Assembly: GCF_932526225.1 (NCBI RefSeq)
Contig: NC_064043.1
Location: forward strand, 6,377,501 to 6,441,500
Length of the DNA stretch: 64,000 nt
From: Nematostella vectensis
Taxonomy: Eukaryota; Cnidaria; Anthozoa; Actiniaria; Edwardsiidae
Direction: 5' to 3'
In this document: positions 47,653-58,300 of the stretch, piece by piece
How positions within the stretch are numbered: position 1 is the first letter of the stretch
Layout of the letters: each line of letters opens with the position of its first letter
Program-made: the position numbers and the translations under genes
Notes under the pieces: model-generated
What the model was told of the DNA's origin: nothing
Databases searched by the model: none
What the model saw: the letters and a program-made list of their open reading frames with translations, nothing else

Positions 47653-48663
47653 TTAACACATTGACCCCTCAACCGGCCTGTACCGGCTTTGGGAAGTACC
47701 CACAACCCAAAAAATTCATAAATTCAAAATAAACACAGCAAGATGAAGATACTCAGCCATCAGTCTAAGGGATAAATGGTCTTGCAGATATGCATCCAAC
47801 CAAGGTGTTGGCATCTACTCTTAAGCCAAATAATAGCACAGGTTCTTTGACAAATCTCAAATCGAACAAGGAGAGAAAAGCAGAATCACCCCTCTCAATA
47901 AAACGCTCAAAATACCACACAAGGGAGAGAGATCAGCAAACACAGCTCAAGACACAAATAGATACTTTTATTCTGATCCTCCAGGTACATTTCCTTGGCC
48001 TTAAAACACAATGTCCATTCCTTGAAGGATTGTACAACCACGAAAATATCTTTACGTATTGCAAAGCATTCTGGGAGATCCAGGGGGAAATTCACGAGGG
48101 GAGGGCCAGTCAACACTCCTCTCCCCAAAGTCAGATGTTTTTTTATAAGTCTTTTCACCCCGAACCAAACAAATCAATTCCAGGTCATACAGACCCAGAA
48201 TAGCAGTGTAAACAATTTTGGAATCAATTTGGTTTCAGAAAAGACAGCATTTAGGAGAGCTGTGGTGATTCATTAGAAAATTATTTTCTCATCCGGGCAA
48301 AGCCAAACAAGAAAAAATCATCATGGATATTATGGATATTTGCTTGCAAATATCCATAAGCAAAGCACTCAATTATGCCCCAAAAGACTTCATGATGTCC
48401 TGAGACACTCTCCTAATATGCTCATAGCTGTATTTTTGATGAAAAATACAAGCAACCATCAACTTGTGCTGGCTTCAGCACAACGACGAGGGATTAAAAG
48501 TGGGGACCGCAAAGCACTGTTGGAAAGCTTGGATACCGCTGACTAGGTACAGCTGTGTTTGACTTTGACGGGCTGTATACAACTCAGAATAGGGGGGAGG
48601 TATCTATTTTCAGTCTGTTTTTTGTAAATTCAGCTCCAAAAAAGCCAGGAGTCAATGGGTTAA
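47653..48663. mobile_element. TTAA-flanked MITE (piggyBac-like), copy A
   Basis: Flanked by TTAA at 47653-47656 and 48660-48663. Termini cacattgacccct and, reversed, cccattgactcct form a 13-bp inverted repeat with two mismatches. TTAA target duplications are the hallmark of piggyBac-type transposition. Nearly identical to 49684-50693 over 1 kb. The 137-residue ORF (47790-48203) has no recognisable domain and is shared only because the copies are recent. Confidence 0.75.
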
Positions 48664-49683
48664 TCAACCACCCCTAGATTTTAATCAAAATAACTAGACC
48701 TTTTAAGACTTGTGCTGTGACATACACCAGTGGATTTTATGACATATATGCCATTTCTAGCAAGTGAATATCTTTAACCTAGAAAATAGAATTTTTTTTA
48801 CTTGGACATGACTGGACTCATTGATAGGGATGATATGCATAGCTTTTTTAGAAAAAAAATGCCCAAGAAAACATCAGATTCAGGCAAGGTTTTGTGATAA
48901 GATTACTTTGACGGTGAATATACAGGAAAAGTACCAAAAGTGGGTTGACACTGCTGCTTTGAATTTATAAAGGCAAATATTTTTATAGAATTTGGGCTCC
49001 CTGTGGTTTCCCCAATGGTTTTAACATAATATCAGCAATAACTTAAAGGAGGCTTGTTTGTATATAAGCAGAATTTGCCTACACTGTTGTATGCACCTAA
49101 GCTTGCGAAAAAGGCATTGTTCTCAGGCAGTAAGGCAAGCATGATTTTTAGGGTGTTTTGGTTAATCAACCACCCCTAGATTTTAAAATCAAAATAACTA
49201 GACCTTTTAAGACTTGTGCTGTGACATACACCAGTGGATTTGATCACATATATGCCATTTCTAGCAAGTGAATATCTTTAACCTAGAAAATAGAATTTTT
49301 TTTACTTGGGCATGACTGGACTCATTGATAGGGATGATATGCATAGCTTTTTTAGAAAAAAATGCCCAAGAAAACATCAGATTCAGGCAATGTTTTGTGA
49401 TAAGATTACTTTGACGGTGAATATACAGGAAAAGTACCAAAAGTGGGTTGACACTGCTGCTTTGAATTTATAAAGGCAAATATTTTTATAGAATTTGGGC
49501 TCCCTGTGGTTTCCCCAATGGTTTTAACATAAGAATTATCTGTTAGAATATCAGCCATAACATAAAGGAGGCTTGTTTGTATATCAAGCAGAATTTGCCT
49601 ACACTGCTGTATGCACCTAAGCTTGCGAAAAAGGCATTGTTCTCAGGCAGTAAGGCAAGCATGATTTTTAGGGTGTGTTGGTA
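48664..49683. repeat. Two tandem copies of a 500-bp unit between the TTAA elements
   Basis: 48664-49160 and 49166-49683 are about 97% identical: tcaaccacccctagatttta, acttgtgctgtgacatacac, ccaaaagtgggttgacactg recur at a spacing near 500 bp. The junction at about 49162 reads ggttaatcaacc, so each unit is bounded by TTAA or a mutated TTAA and may itself be a TTAA-type element. Confidence 0.8.
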
Positions 49684-50693
49684 AACACATTGACCCCTCA
49701 ACCGGCCTGTACCGGCTTTGGGAAGTACCCACAACACAAAAAATCCATAAATTCAAAATAAACACAACAAGATGAAGATACTCAGCCATCAGTCTAAGGG
49801 ATAAATGGTCTTGCAGATATGCATCCAACCAAGGTGTTGGCATCTACTCTTAAGCCAAATAATAGCACAGGTTCTTTGACAAATCTCAAATCGAACAAGG
49901 AGAGAAAAGCAGAATCACCCCTCTCAATAAAACGCTCAAAATACCACACAAGGGAGAGAGATCAGCAAACACAGCTCAAGACACAAATAGATACCTTTAT
50001 TCTGATCCTCCAGGTACATTTCCTTGACCTTAAAACACAATGTCCATTCCTTGAAGGATTGTACAACCACGAAAATATCTTTACGTATTGCAAAGCATTC
50101 TGGGAGATCCAGGGGAAAATTCACGAGGGGAGGGCCAGTCAACACTCCTCTCTCCAAAGTCAGATGTTTTTTTTATAAGTCTTTTCACCCCGAACCAAAC
50201 AAATCAATTCCAGGTCATACAGACCCAGAATAGCAGTGTAAACAATTTTGGAATCAATTTGGTTTCAGAAAAGACAGCATTTAGGAGAGCTGTGGTGATT
50301 CATTAGAAAATTATTTTCTCATCCGGGCAAAGCCAAACAAGAAAAATCATCATGAATCCACCTTTGCTTGCAAATATCCATAAGCAAAGCACTCAATTAT
50401 GCCCCAAAAGACTTCATGATGTCCTGAGACATTCTCCTAATATGCTTATAGCTGTATTTTTGATGAAAAATACAAGCAACCATCAACTTGTGCTGGCTTC
50501 AGCACAACGACGAGGGATTAAAAGTGGGGACGGCAAAGCACTGTTAGAAAGCTTGGATACCGCTGACTAGGTGCAGCTGTGTTTGACTTTGACGGGCTGT
50601 ATGTATAAAACTCAGAATAGGGGGGAGGTATCTGTTTTTAGTCTGTTTTTTTTGTAAATTCAGCTCCAAAAAAGCCAGGAGTCAATGGGTTAA
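49684..50693. mobile_element. TTAA-type MITE (piggyBac-like), copy A'
   Basis: Same element as 47653-48663 in the same orientation. The right TTAA is at 50690-50693; the left site is mutated (ggtaaacacattg). Small differences from copy A (for example gaatccacctttgcttgc in place of the duplicated atggatattatggatatttg) indicate recent but not immediate duplication. Confidence 0.75.
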
Positions 50694-50944
50694 AAACGCA
50701 TGCCTCGTGTTGTCGTGGGGATATTTCTACCTCGTCTAGGGGTGGGTCAGATATTGCATCAAGATTCACAACAATTTGTGGGTCCTACACCCGGTTGGGA
50801 AAAACGCTGTCCTAAATCAGGTGCCGCTGACCGTCCAGGCTCAAGTTCCATGCCGTACCAAAAACGCTGTCCTAATATAAGTGCCACAGACCACACAGGT
50901 TCAAAATTAGTATGCTCGCGCTTCGCGCTCGCAATTAGGAAAGG

Positions 50945-51095
50945 CTCGGAAATTCAAACTTCGAGGAGTCGTCGGTACGACAACGGCCGCGCCGAGTGAG
51001 TGTGTTTTCCCTGCAACTCTGGTGGCGCGACATTAGACACTCAATCAGCGCGGCCGTTGTTGCGCAGCCGACTGCTCGAAGTTTGAATTTCCGAG
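50945..51095. repeat. Large hairpin, about 48-bp arms
   Basis: ctcggaaattcaaacttcga through caacggccgcgc (50945-50992) and gcgcggccgttgttgcgc through tcgaagtttgaatttccgag (51048-51095) pair with a few mismatches around a 55-nt loop. GC-rich at the base of the loop; no ORF. Confidence 0.8.
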
Positions 51096-51362
51096 CAGTG
51101 CCTCGTTCCTAGAGCCCCTCGGTTAGAAAGTGCACACGATCTGTTGTCACAGATGGTGAATTCGATAGCCGACGGTAAAATGTGTAAAAAATATGAGTGA
51201 AATTCGCAAATCGGTGACATGAGACTCGGTTCAATTGAAAGCTAAGGTATGTTTTAAAAGTGTTTTTGTGCTGGATTGGCGGCTGGTTGATTTTTGCGAG
51301 TTTTATCGGGCCTCGAAGTAGTTGTGTGGTGGCCGTTAGCCGATGGAGTCCCCAGCCTTTCC

Positions 51363-51587
51363 TAATATATATTGTATAAAAATACAGAGAGAGAAACACA
51401 ATTCGTGGCGGGCTTCAAACTGGCTCTAATGACATTCTATCGGCAAAATTGAAATAAAGGAAGACTCAAACACAATATTACATGGTCTAAAGTTTTATTT
51501 TTCACGATAAAGTATTTTTTCGCTAACATATAAATTCCCCCATACATTCCTTTATAAACCACTGACAGTAGCCTTGGGCTGCCTGTG
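51363..51587 (-). mobile_element. Single copy of the CCACAGGCAGCCC element
   Basis: Reverse complement begins cacaggcagcccaaggctac and ends gtatttttatacaatatata. It is about 225 bp long and the fullest single copy in the window. It shares its middle (gactcaaacacaatattaca, tggtctaaagttttattttt) with 12929-13120. Confidence 0.7.
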
Positions 51588-51635
51588 TTTTCTCCTATCA
51601 TTAATTACAGACAGAAAAGTAACCCCCATCCTCTG

Positions 51636-52900
51636 AAACCCAGGGGTATTTTCCTCTAACGTTTCACTCGCGAGAAAAATAACCCCTGGGGAACAGTAAG
51701 GAACGAACTTGGCAAAAAAGCCGTCACGGCGCCTGGGTCCCTTGGGGATTTAAAAAAAAAAAACATGTCTAAAGCTGTCGGGTCAGTACGCAGCTCTTAC
51801 AAGCTGCAATTTGATTGGGCAAATGAACAATATCCGCACCTCGACACAAAGAACGAGAAGAATAGAGACAAAAGAACTCCTTTGTAGAACAAAGATAATA
51901 GGAGACAAAGCAGCTACGTACAGCCTACAAGCTGAAGCTGTCATCGATCAATTGGAGACAAATCACTGTGGGAAATCTTACGCGTTGAGATATATTTTGC
52001 CGTTTCGCCAGCTCGGTCTTTTGTTGTTAAAGGAAGAAAAATGGGTTAGTCTTCTCTACTCGGAAATGTAAGGTAAACGGGAATTATTGCCGTGTTTGCG
52101 GGGAAACAGTCTCAGATAATAAAAAATGCACGAGCTATTCGGATCGCATTTCATTTGCTTGGAGAACAACTCTCCTCGATTACTGGAAGGAATGTATCAC
52201 AAAAGATGGTTTTACGGACTTTATTTGCACATTTTTTTAAGCCAAGGATCTACTACATCCTCTCTGTAAGCTTAAACTTTGGTGCCAAGTAAAATAGATT
52301 CACCGCTTCACTGCCGAATGACCCGTGACTACCGAGCACGATCCTTGCTTTTCCCTTGACTAGAATGTCATTGTCCTTTGGGTTGAAAAAAAAAAAGCGG
52401 TACTTATCCCGATTGAGTTCAGATAGGCCAACTGGTCACGGATTATCTACTGGAGAAGACAAGTTTTAAGAACTATCGGGTTCCCTTGCACATTTTTGGC
52501 ATGGCTAGAAAAATCTAACTCTTTACAAACCCTGTAGAGGTAGTTGAGCAAAAACATGCTGACGTTTGTAAAACCCCTCTAAGACCCAAAGCTGTTCTGG
52601 CTTCAATGAAGACGCTCTAAACGCGTTTTTTACCCCTGAAATGATGTCGGGAATTAGCCGTTCGAATAAGAAGTTGTTCACGCTAGAAGTCATATTTGAT
52701 CTCTAGCCAACACAGAACAATTTATGTAAATTTTTGGTGCATTGTTTGGGGAGCGCGCCTGTGATTGGTCGACCTCGGGAGGTCGACCAATCACAGCTCA
52801 CCATAGGTCTAGATTTTTTTGCCAAGTTTGTCCCTTACTGTTCCCCAGGGGTTATTTTTCTCGCGAGTGAAACGTTAGAGGAAAATACCCCTGGGTTTCC
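51636..52900. mobile_element. Fold-back type element, about 1.27 kb, with 85-bp terminal inverted repeats
   Basis: gaaacccaggggtattttcc through gaacttggcaaaaaa (51636-51719) is mirrored by ttttttgccaagtttgtccc through taccccctgggtttc-like sequence at 52815-52900, about 95% identical. The internal ORFs (51811-52071, 52092-52292) have no recognisable domain; no transposase motif is visible. Weak inverted similarity continues outside (gtaacccc/gtaacctc with ttttct). Confidence 0.8.
52760..52795. repeat. Perfect 17-bp-arm hairpin with 2-nt loop
   Basis: tgtgattggtcgacctc (52760-52776) and gaggtcgaccaatcaca (52779-52795) are exact reverse complements around gg. The attggtc/gaccaat cores include CCAAT. 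It lies just inside the right terminal repeat of the fold-back element. Confidence 0.9.
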
Positions 52901-54330
52901 GAGAATAAGTAACCTCTTTTCTTCTCATTATATATTTTTTTCGCAGGAGAGCCGAGACTTCCATACCCCCACAATACACCATGATAACAGAACTACGGAC
53001 AGTTGAAGAGGTTTTGAGTTCCTTTGCGTACATCAAAACAACCAATAATAATAGATATATATATATGTAATATAGATATATATGAATCCTATAAAATAGC
53101 ACCATAGAGAACACAAGGAGAGCGTTTTATCGGTTTTGTGGCTTACTTTTATTCAACAAGGGTTAACCGTAAAAGCCCGCTCCCGCGACTGCTGAAAACA
53201 TGGCCTTTAAAAATAGTTACTATGGATACTAATAACAGGGCATTGGTATTTTGCGCTCACAATTAGTTGACTTTTTAAAAGATCGTTGCAAGGACCTGTC
53301 ATTCTGTTGTCTTAGTGACATTCACATTTTTCGCAGTCCTCAATACCATATCACTCTTTTTACAATACTGCTACCTGGTTACCTTCTTGCCCTACCAGAA
53401 AAAACAAATCATACAAAAAAATATATATTGATGTGTAAAAGCAAATAAGACAACGATGTCGTTTTTTGGTGGAAGTAATAAACAAAGGTACGCTAAGCAA
53501 ATGATTAAAACTTCAACGCAGTTGATTAAAACTTCAACGAAACTAATTAGGGAGTTCTTGAAAGAGCATCTAAGACAAATAATGACTTACTAAAATACAA
53601 TATCCCCCTCCTCCATCACTTATTTTTAAAAGGCTAATTCTTTCTTCCCAAAAATGTTTCCCCTAGAGATCGCATGATAGCTTGGTCCGCCTAGCACCAC
53701 AGGGATCCCATGATAGTGACCCACCAGCACCACAGGAATCCCATGATAGCATGACTGAGCCTTACACAACAGGGATCTCATGATAGCATGGCTGGAATTC
53801 ACGATCTCAAATGTGCGATCGCAGGGGGCGCTTGCACCCCAATCGCCAAAACACAAAAACAGATGTTTTTTAGACCTGGTTACATAGGTGTTTTAGGTGA
53901 TGTTTTTTAATTGATGCTTCAAAGATACCAGTGGATTTTCAAGAGGTGCTTTAGGGGTACTTCAATTACTTTAGGGGTATTACAACCGGGGCATAAAAAC
54001 CCGTCCACAGATTTCAGTCCCTTACACTTTTCCACAACACGTGAAGAGCAAGCACTTTGGAAAAATATCGTAAGTCTTTTTTTCTACTTTCAATTTTAAT
54101 TGAAAATATCTAATTCCTTGGACTAATGGGTCCGTGATCCCTGAACAAACTAAAAAAATCTCATGATTTAATTTCACACTTTAGAAATATTAGAAACAGT
54201 CTTTGGTAGGCTGTAAACGTCCAAATGAAAGTGTTCATCTCGCCACTACGAATCGTAATTTTTTTTCAAAATACACATAAAATATTATATGGCTTTATTC
54301 TAACAAAAAAAGATTTCTTATACCTAATTT
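52901..54330. other. Gene-free stretch
   Basis: Noncoding AT-rich sequence with TA dinucleotides (about 53050-53085) and the small minisatellite listed separately. No exon found. Confidence 0.4.
53664..53795. repeat. 36-38-bp minisatellite, four units
   Basis: Units centre on caggGATCcCATGATAG: gatcgcatgatagc, gatcccatgatagt, aatcccatgatagc and gatctcatgatagc, about 37 bp apart with caccaca or cacaaca before them. Confidence 0.75.
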
Positions 54331-54868
54331 AAACACGAGGTATAAAAGGGAAAGCTCCTCCCACCCCCGGCCTCGAATTTGCAATTATAATCATAACACT
54401 GCCAAGCTAGCAGTCACAAATTATATATGTCTCTTGTAAAATTGCTTATCTCAGAGCCTCAGTCGGCTTTAATAAAACTATTTTTGCACAGGTAACAAGG
54501 CAGTTGGGTTAAGAGATTGATAAATTAGTGATTTGCCCTCCACTCGCGTTTTCGGTGCAAAATTTTAAATTTTACGCTATCCATTATCTAACGCATCTGC
54601 ATATATTATTATCGCGCTGTGATGAAAATGTTCGTACTTTAGAGCGCACACAGCCTGTTTTAGCATTATTTTACTATGAACACAACCATTTTAGGTGGAC
54701 AAGTCTAGGAGTAACACTCAATAAGGTTTAGAATATAAAATTGAATTGAATTGAGCGCTCAGACCAATTGTCCTGACATGTTGACTCATTGACGGCTGAT
54801 TAATAACTGATTGTTTTTGAGCCCGGGGGTGGGAGGAGCTTTCCCTTTTATAGCGGAACCTCGTGTTT
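54331..54868. mobile_element. MITE, 538 bp, with TATA-like words in both termini
   Basis: Left aacacgaggtataaaaggga then aagctcctcccacccccgg; right ccgggggtgggaggagcttt then cccttttatagcggaacctcgtgttt. The arms match over about 40 bp apart from a 5-bp insertion (ttccgc) on the right. Internal ORF 54528-54731 has no recognisable domain. Confidence 0.8.
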
Positions 54869-55301
54869 CAGGTCTAGAGACAGATCAAACAGTATCGTTA
54901 GTATAAGCTTTGGTCATCTCTCGAGATTAAATGAGGGGTGCCGATTGCCTCTCCCGCCCCCAAATAGTAAAAATCCGGCAAAAGTTATCTTGATATAGGA
55001 ATCTTGGATGTTTTTTCTCAACAGTCTTTTTGAATTTTTCCTCTACGCTTTTCTTAGTTCCCTTAACTAAAAAAATATGGATCGCAGGACCCCTATTAAC
55101 CAGACCCACTTTCAAGAAACATAAACTTGAAATAGAAAAATCTCATCTCGGAATTCAAAATGCAAAAAAAAAAAATGACTGTGTAGACGTTTTTTCTGAA
55201 ATAGGTGTATATAACACCCTATATGAAAAGTTGTGTAAGAGTGATTTATTTTGTATCTTTGAGGGACTTGACAGTGGGACCATATTGAACGGGTGCTCAG
55301 C
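54869..55301. other. Upstream region of the secreted-protein gene
   Basis: Noncoding; ends directly at the start codon context gctcagcATGC. It lies between the 538-bp MITE and the gene, so the promoter is probably here or within the MITE. I do not see a clear TATA box near the expected start. Confidence 0.35.
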
Positions 55302-58300
55302 ATGCAGCTCTATATCTTGGTGGTGCTGGCAAGCATCATTACCTTGGCCGGTGCCGGTGCCGGCTGGATGAATCGTTTAGAGGAAATGGGCCAATTGGCG
55401 TATTACGCCAACACGGAATTGTCCATGAGTGGTCGCGCACTGACTATTCAGTCAATCAATCAAATGAAGAGAGGTGGGGTTCATCAAATAATGTCACCAA
55501 CTACTCTGTGAAATTAATACAAACTTCCAAGGTCTTTGTCATCCATACGACCCTTCTTAACTAGCCCTTTATACCATCTAAGACTACGATTGATAAAAAT
55601 CGATACCCCTGCATTTGCAATTAAGACCAGTTGCCAGTAAAAACTGAGAATTAAAGAAAAAAAAGTAGGTGTGTTTTCTTTATATAAAATGGTACTGAAA
55701 GCCCCCCTCCTTCCCCGATACTCGTTAAAAGCAAATGCCCTCAAGTTGTTGAACTGTATAAGGAGACGTAAAAATACCCTCTGGTGGTGCTTGACTGTGG
55801 TACCGTCTTCATTGATGATGGTGGTTTTAAGCTAGCACATAACCGATACAGATACATCCCGTATACAGGTATCAACAAAAAGACTGGTAAATCTAGTTAT
55901 CATCTAGTTATCGTATGGAAAAAGAATTTTTGATTATTCTTCAAAACGAAATAACCCATCTTTTAGCAGTCGAAGAAGAAGCGTCCCCCCACCCCCACCT
56001 CTTAGGTACGCGCCTGACACCCATATTTTGTTTTAACAGGCGAAAAGGAAGATTCTTTGATGTCTTTAAAAAGAGCAATCATTGGTCTTGCCGTGGTGGA
56101 CATAGGGGGGCTCGTCTTTACCAGTCCTGCAGCGGAGTACATTGCAACATCCATCGCTAAGAGGCCTGAACTCGCATTAGTCAACAAAGCCATCTCTGAT
56201 TACAAACACATCCTCAAAAATGGTCTGGCCACAGAAGTCGCGGACGCCGATGCACTCATAAAGCAGGTTAGGCGCGCACACAGACGGGAGCTCAATACTT
56301 GGTAATTTCTGTTGGTTTTTTCTATCATGTTCATATACGCATTTTGCAGGGGTAGCTTAGGCAACACAGGACCCCTTGCTTATGCCAGAAGATACATGGA
56401 CATTTGATATTCAGTTCCCTGCTACAGAGGCCTCTACGAAATACAGAGAAAAGAGGCCTCTGCTAGCAGGGAAAAAATTCAGCTCCAAATTTATCTTTTC
56501 TACCAGGTCAGGCGCTTAAAAGACGAGGCCATTGACCGTTTTAATGATGTCGCTAAGAGCCTTCAAAACAGCAACACTCCATTCGCGAATGAAATGGTGT
56601 CTAATCTGAAGACAGTGGCGAAACTGAGGCGGATTACTGACGTGTTGGGTGTTATCGGTAGTATCTTCGATGTGGTCAGTATTTCGCTAGATTCCGCGGA
56701 CCTAGTGGAGGCTATACAAGAGGGAAACGAGGACCAGATCATAATATCAAGCTTAGGAATCGCCTCAAGTTAGTACCACTTATTACAATGACAAGTACAA
56801 GTAATAATAATGATAATGATAACGATAACCAGGGGCGTAGCCAGGGGGTGGTCTAGGGGGCCCGGACCCCCCTTTTAGCAGCCAAAAATACAGTAAATGT
56901 ATGAGACATCATCTAAAATACAGGAGAAAATTCCTTAAAAGTCCCTTTTGGGCCCCCTGCTGTTAAAAATCCTGCCTACGCCGCTGATAACGATAACGAT
57001 AATGATAATAATAATCTTTGTACATAAGGGATTTAATAGTGAATAGTAACCACCAGATGTTTCGCAGAATTGATTGGCACCAGGATTCCGTCGTGTTCCG
57101 ATGGGCAATGAAGCATGTTTTTGTCAGGCTGAATGGCTAAGGAAAATATCAAAAATGTCTAGGAACGCAAAGGGACGCGCGCTGCCGTGCAACGAAGGAC
57201 GGCGGCGGTAGAAAACATTGATTTTAGGATTCTAAGATTCTAGTATGTTTTTTCCACACCGTCTTTAGTTCTTTGTTGTTGTTGTCTTTTTCAATTTTAT
57301 TTATTTAGTTTTCGTTTTACTCTCATAGGTGTGGTCGGTATAAGCTCCTTTGTGATAGCTGCCACTACCTCTCTGACCGTTCTGGGTCCTATTGGTGCAC
57401 TTGCTTCAGCTTTACTTGGCATCGCGGGTACAATATACGATATCTATTCTAGTTATCCATCGTGTAATATGCAGAAAATGATTAGACATCTAGAAGCCCT
57501 TTCGGATGAGTGCAGAAGTGAGGTCAAGTCTAGCGCCAGTCTGGCATTGAAAGCAGGTACAGTAAGACTAGGGGAGTCTAGGTGGCGTGGCTATGTAGCC
57601 TGGGTGCCTCTCCCCACTCCGGGCTTGTTCTCCTGTTTCGACACCCCTGGGTACTCGGGGCGTCGATAAGTAACGATGGGTGTGAATAAGGCGGCGGAGG
57701 GGAAAGAAGGCGGAATGTTTCGCCTCGTTCTTGCGCCTGTGACCTCGACGCCCAGGATTCCCGAGGATGCCGTTCTGACGGTTGAATGTGTTTATTCTCG
57801 CCCTTTATATGCCCGAAAATTTCCCTTCGGTTTCCATTCCTCCACGAAACGTTCGAGCTGTGTTCCCTGGTCAGCATATATCGTATGGTGGTCGAGGCCC
57901 CTTCCTATGCCAACGACCTGACCACGTTGAATCTCTGCTCTTGTAATTCCCCTCCCCCTACCATGCCCCCTGACCACGTTAAATTTCTGCTCTTGTAATT
58001 CAGCATTCCAGGTGCAACGTGGGTAATAAGCTCTCAGACATTTTTCTTTTTCATTTATTTTAAACTGAGCACAAATATAAATACCCCAAAAGAACTTGGC
58101 TGATCGACATTCTTTATATGCAGGAAATCTTAATGGCACAATTTACGAGAGCAACCCATCCTGTATGATTTTCGTTAATGGGATAGAACCTGAAAAACCG
58201 CTGAAGTTTAAGCCTGGAGACGAATATAAGGTTGAGGGTGAGACGTTCGTGGTCGCGGGAGAGAATCGCGTCCTCAATAACGATGTCTTTTCCAACCTCT

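Noticed and set aside
47790-48203. 137-residue ORF conserved in two copies
   Set aside because: Conservation reflects the recent copying of the whole element, with no domain and a shorter frame in the second copy.
47655-50693. LTR retrotransposon reading of the 1-kb direct repeats
   Set aside because: No TG...CA ends, primer-binding site, polypurine tract or gag-pol; termini are inverted and sit on TTAA.
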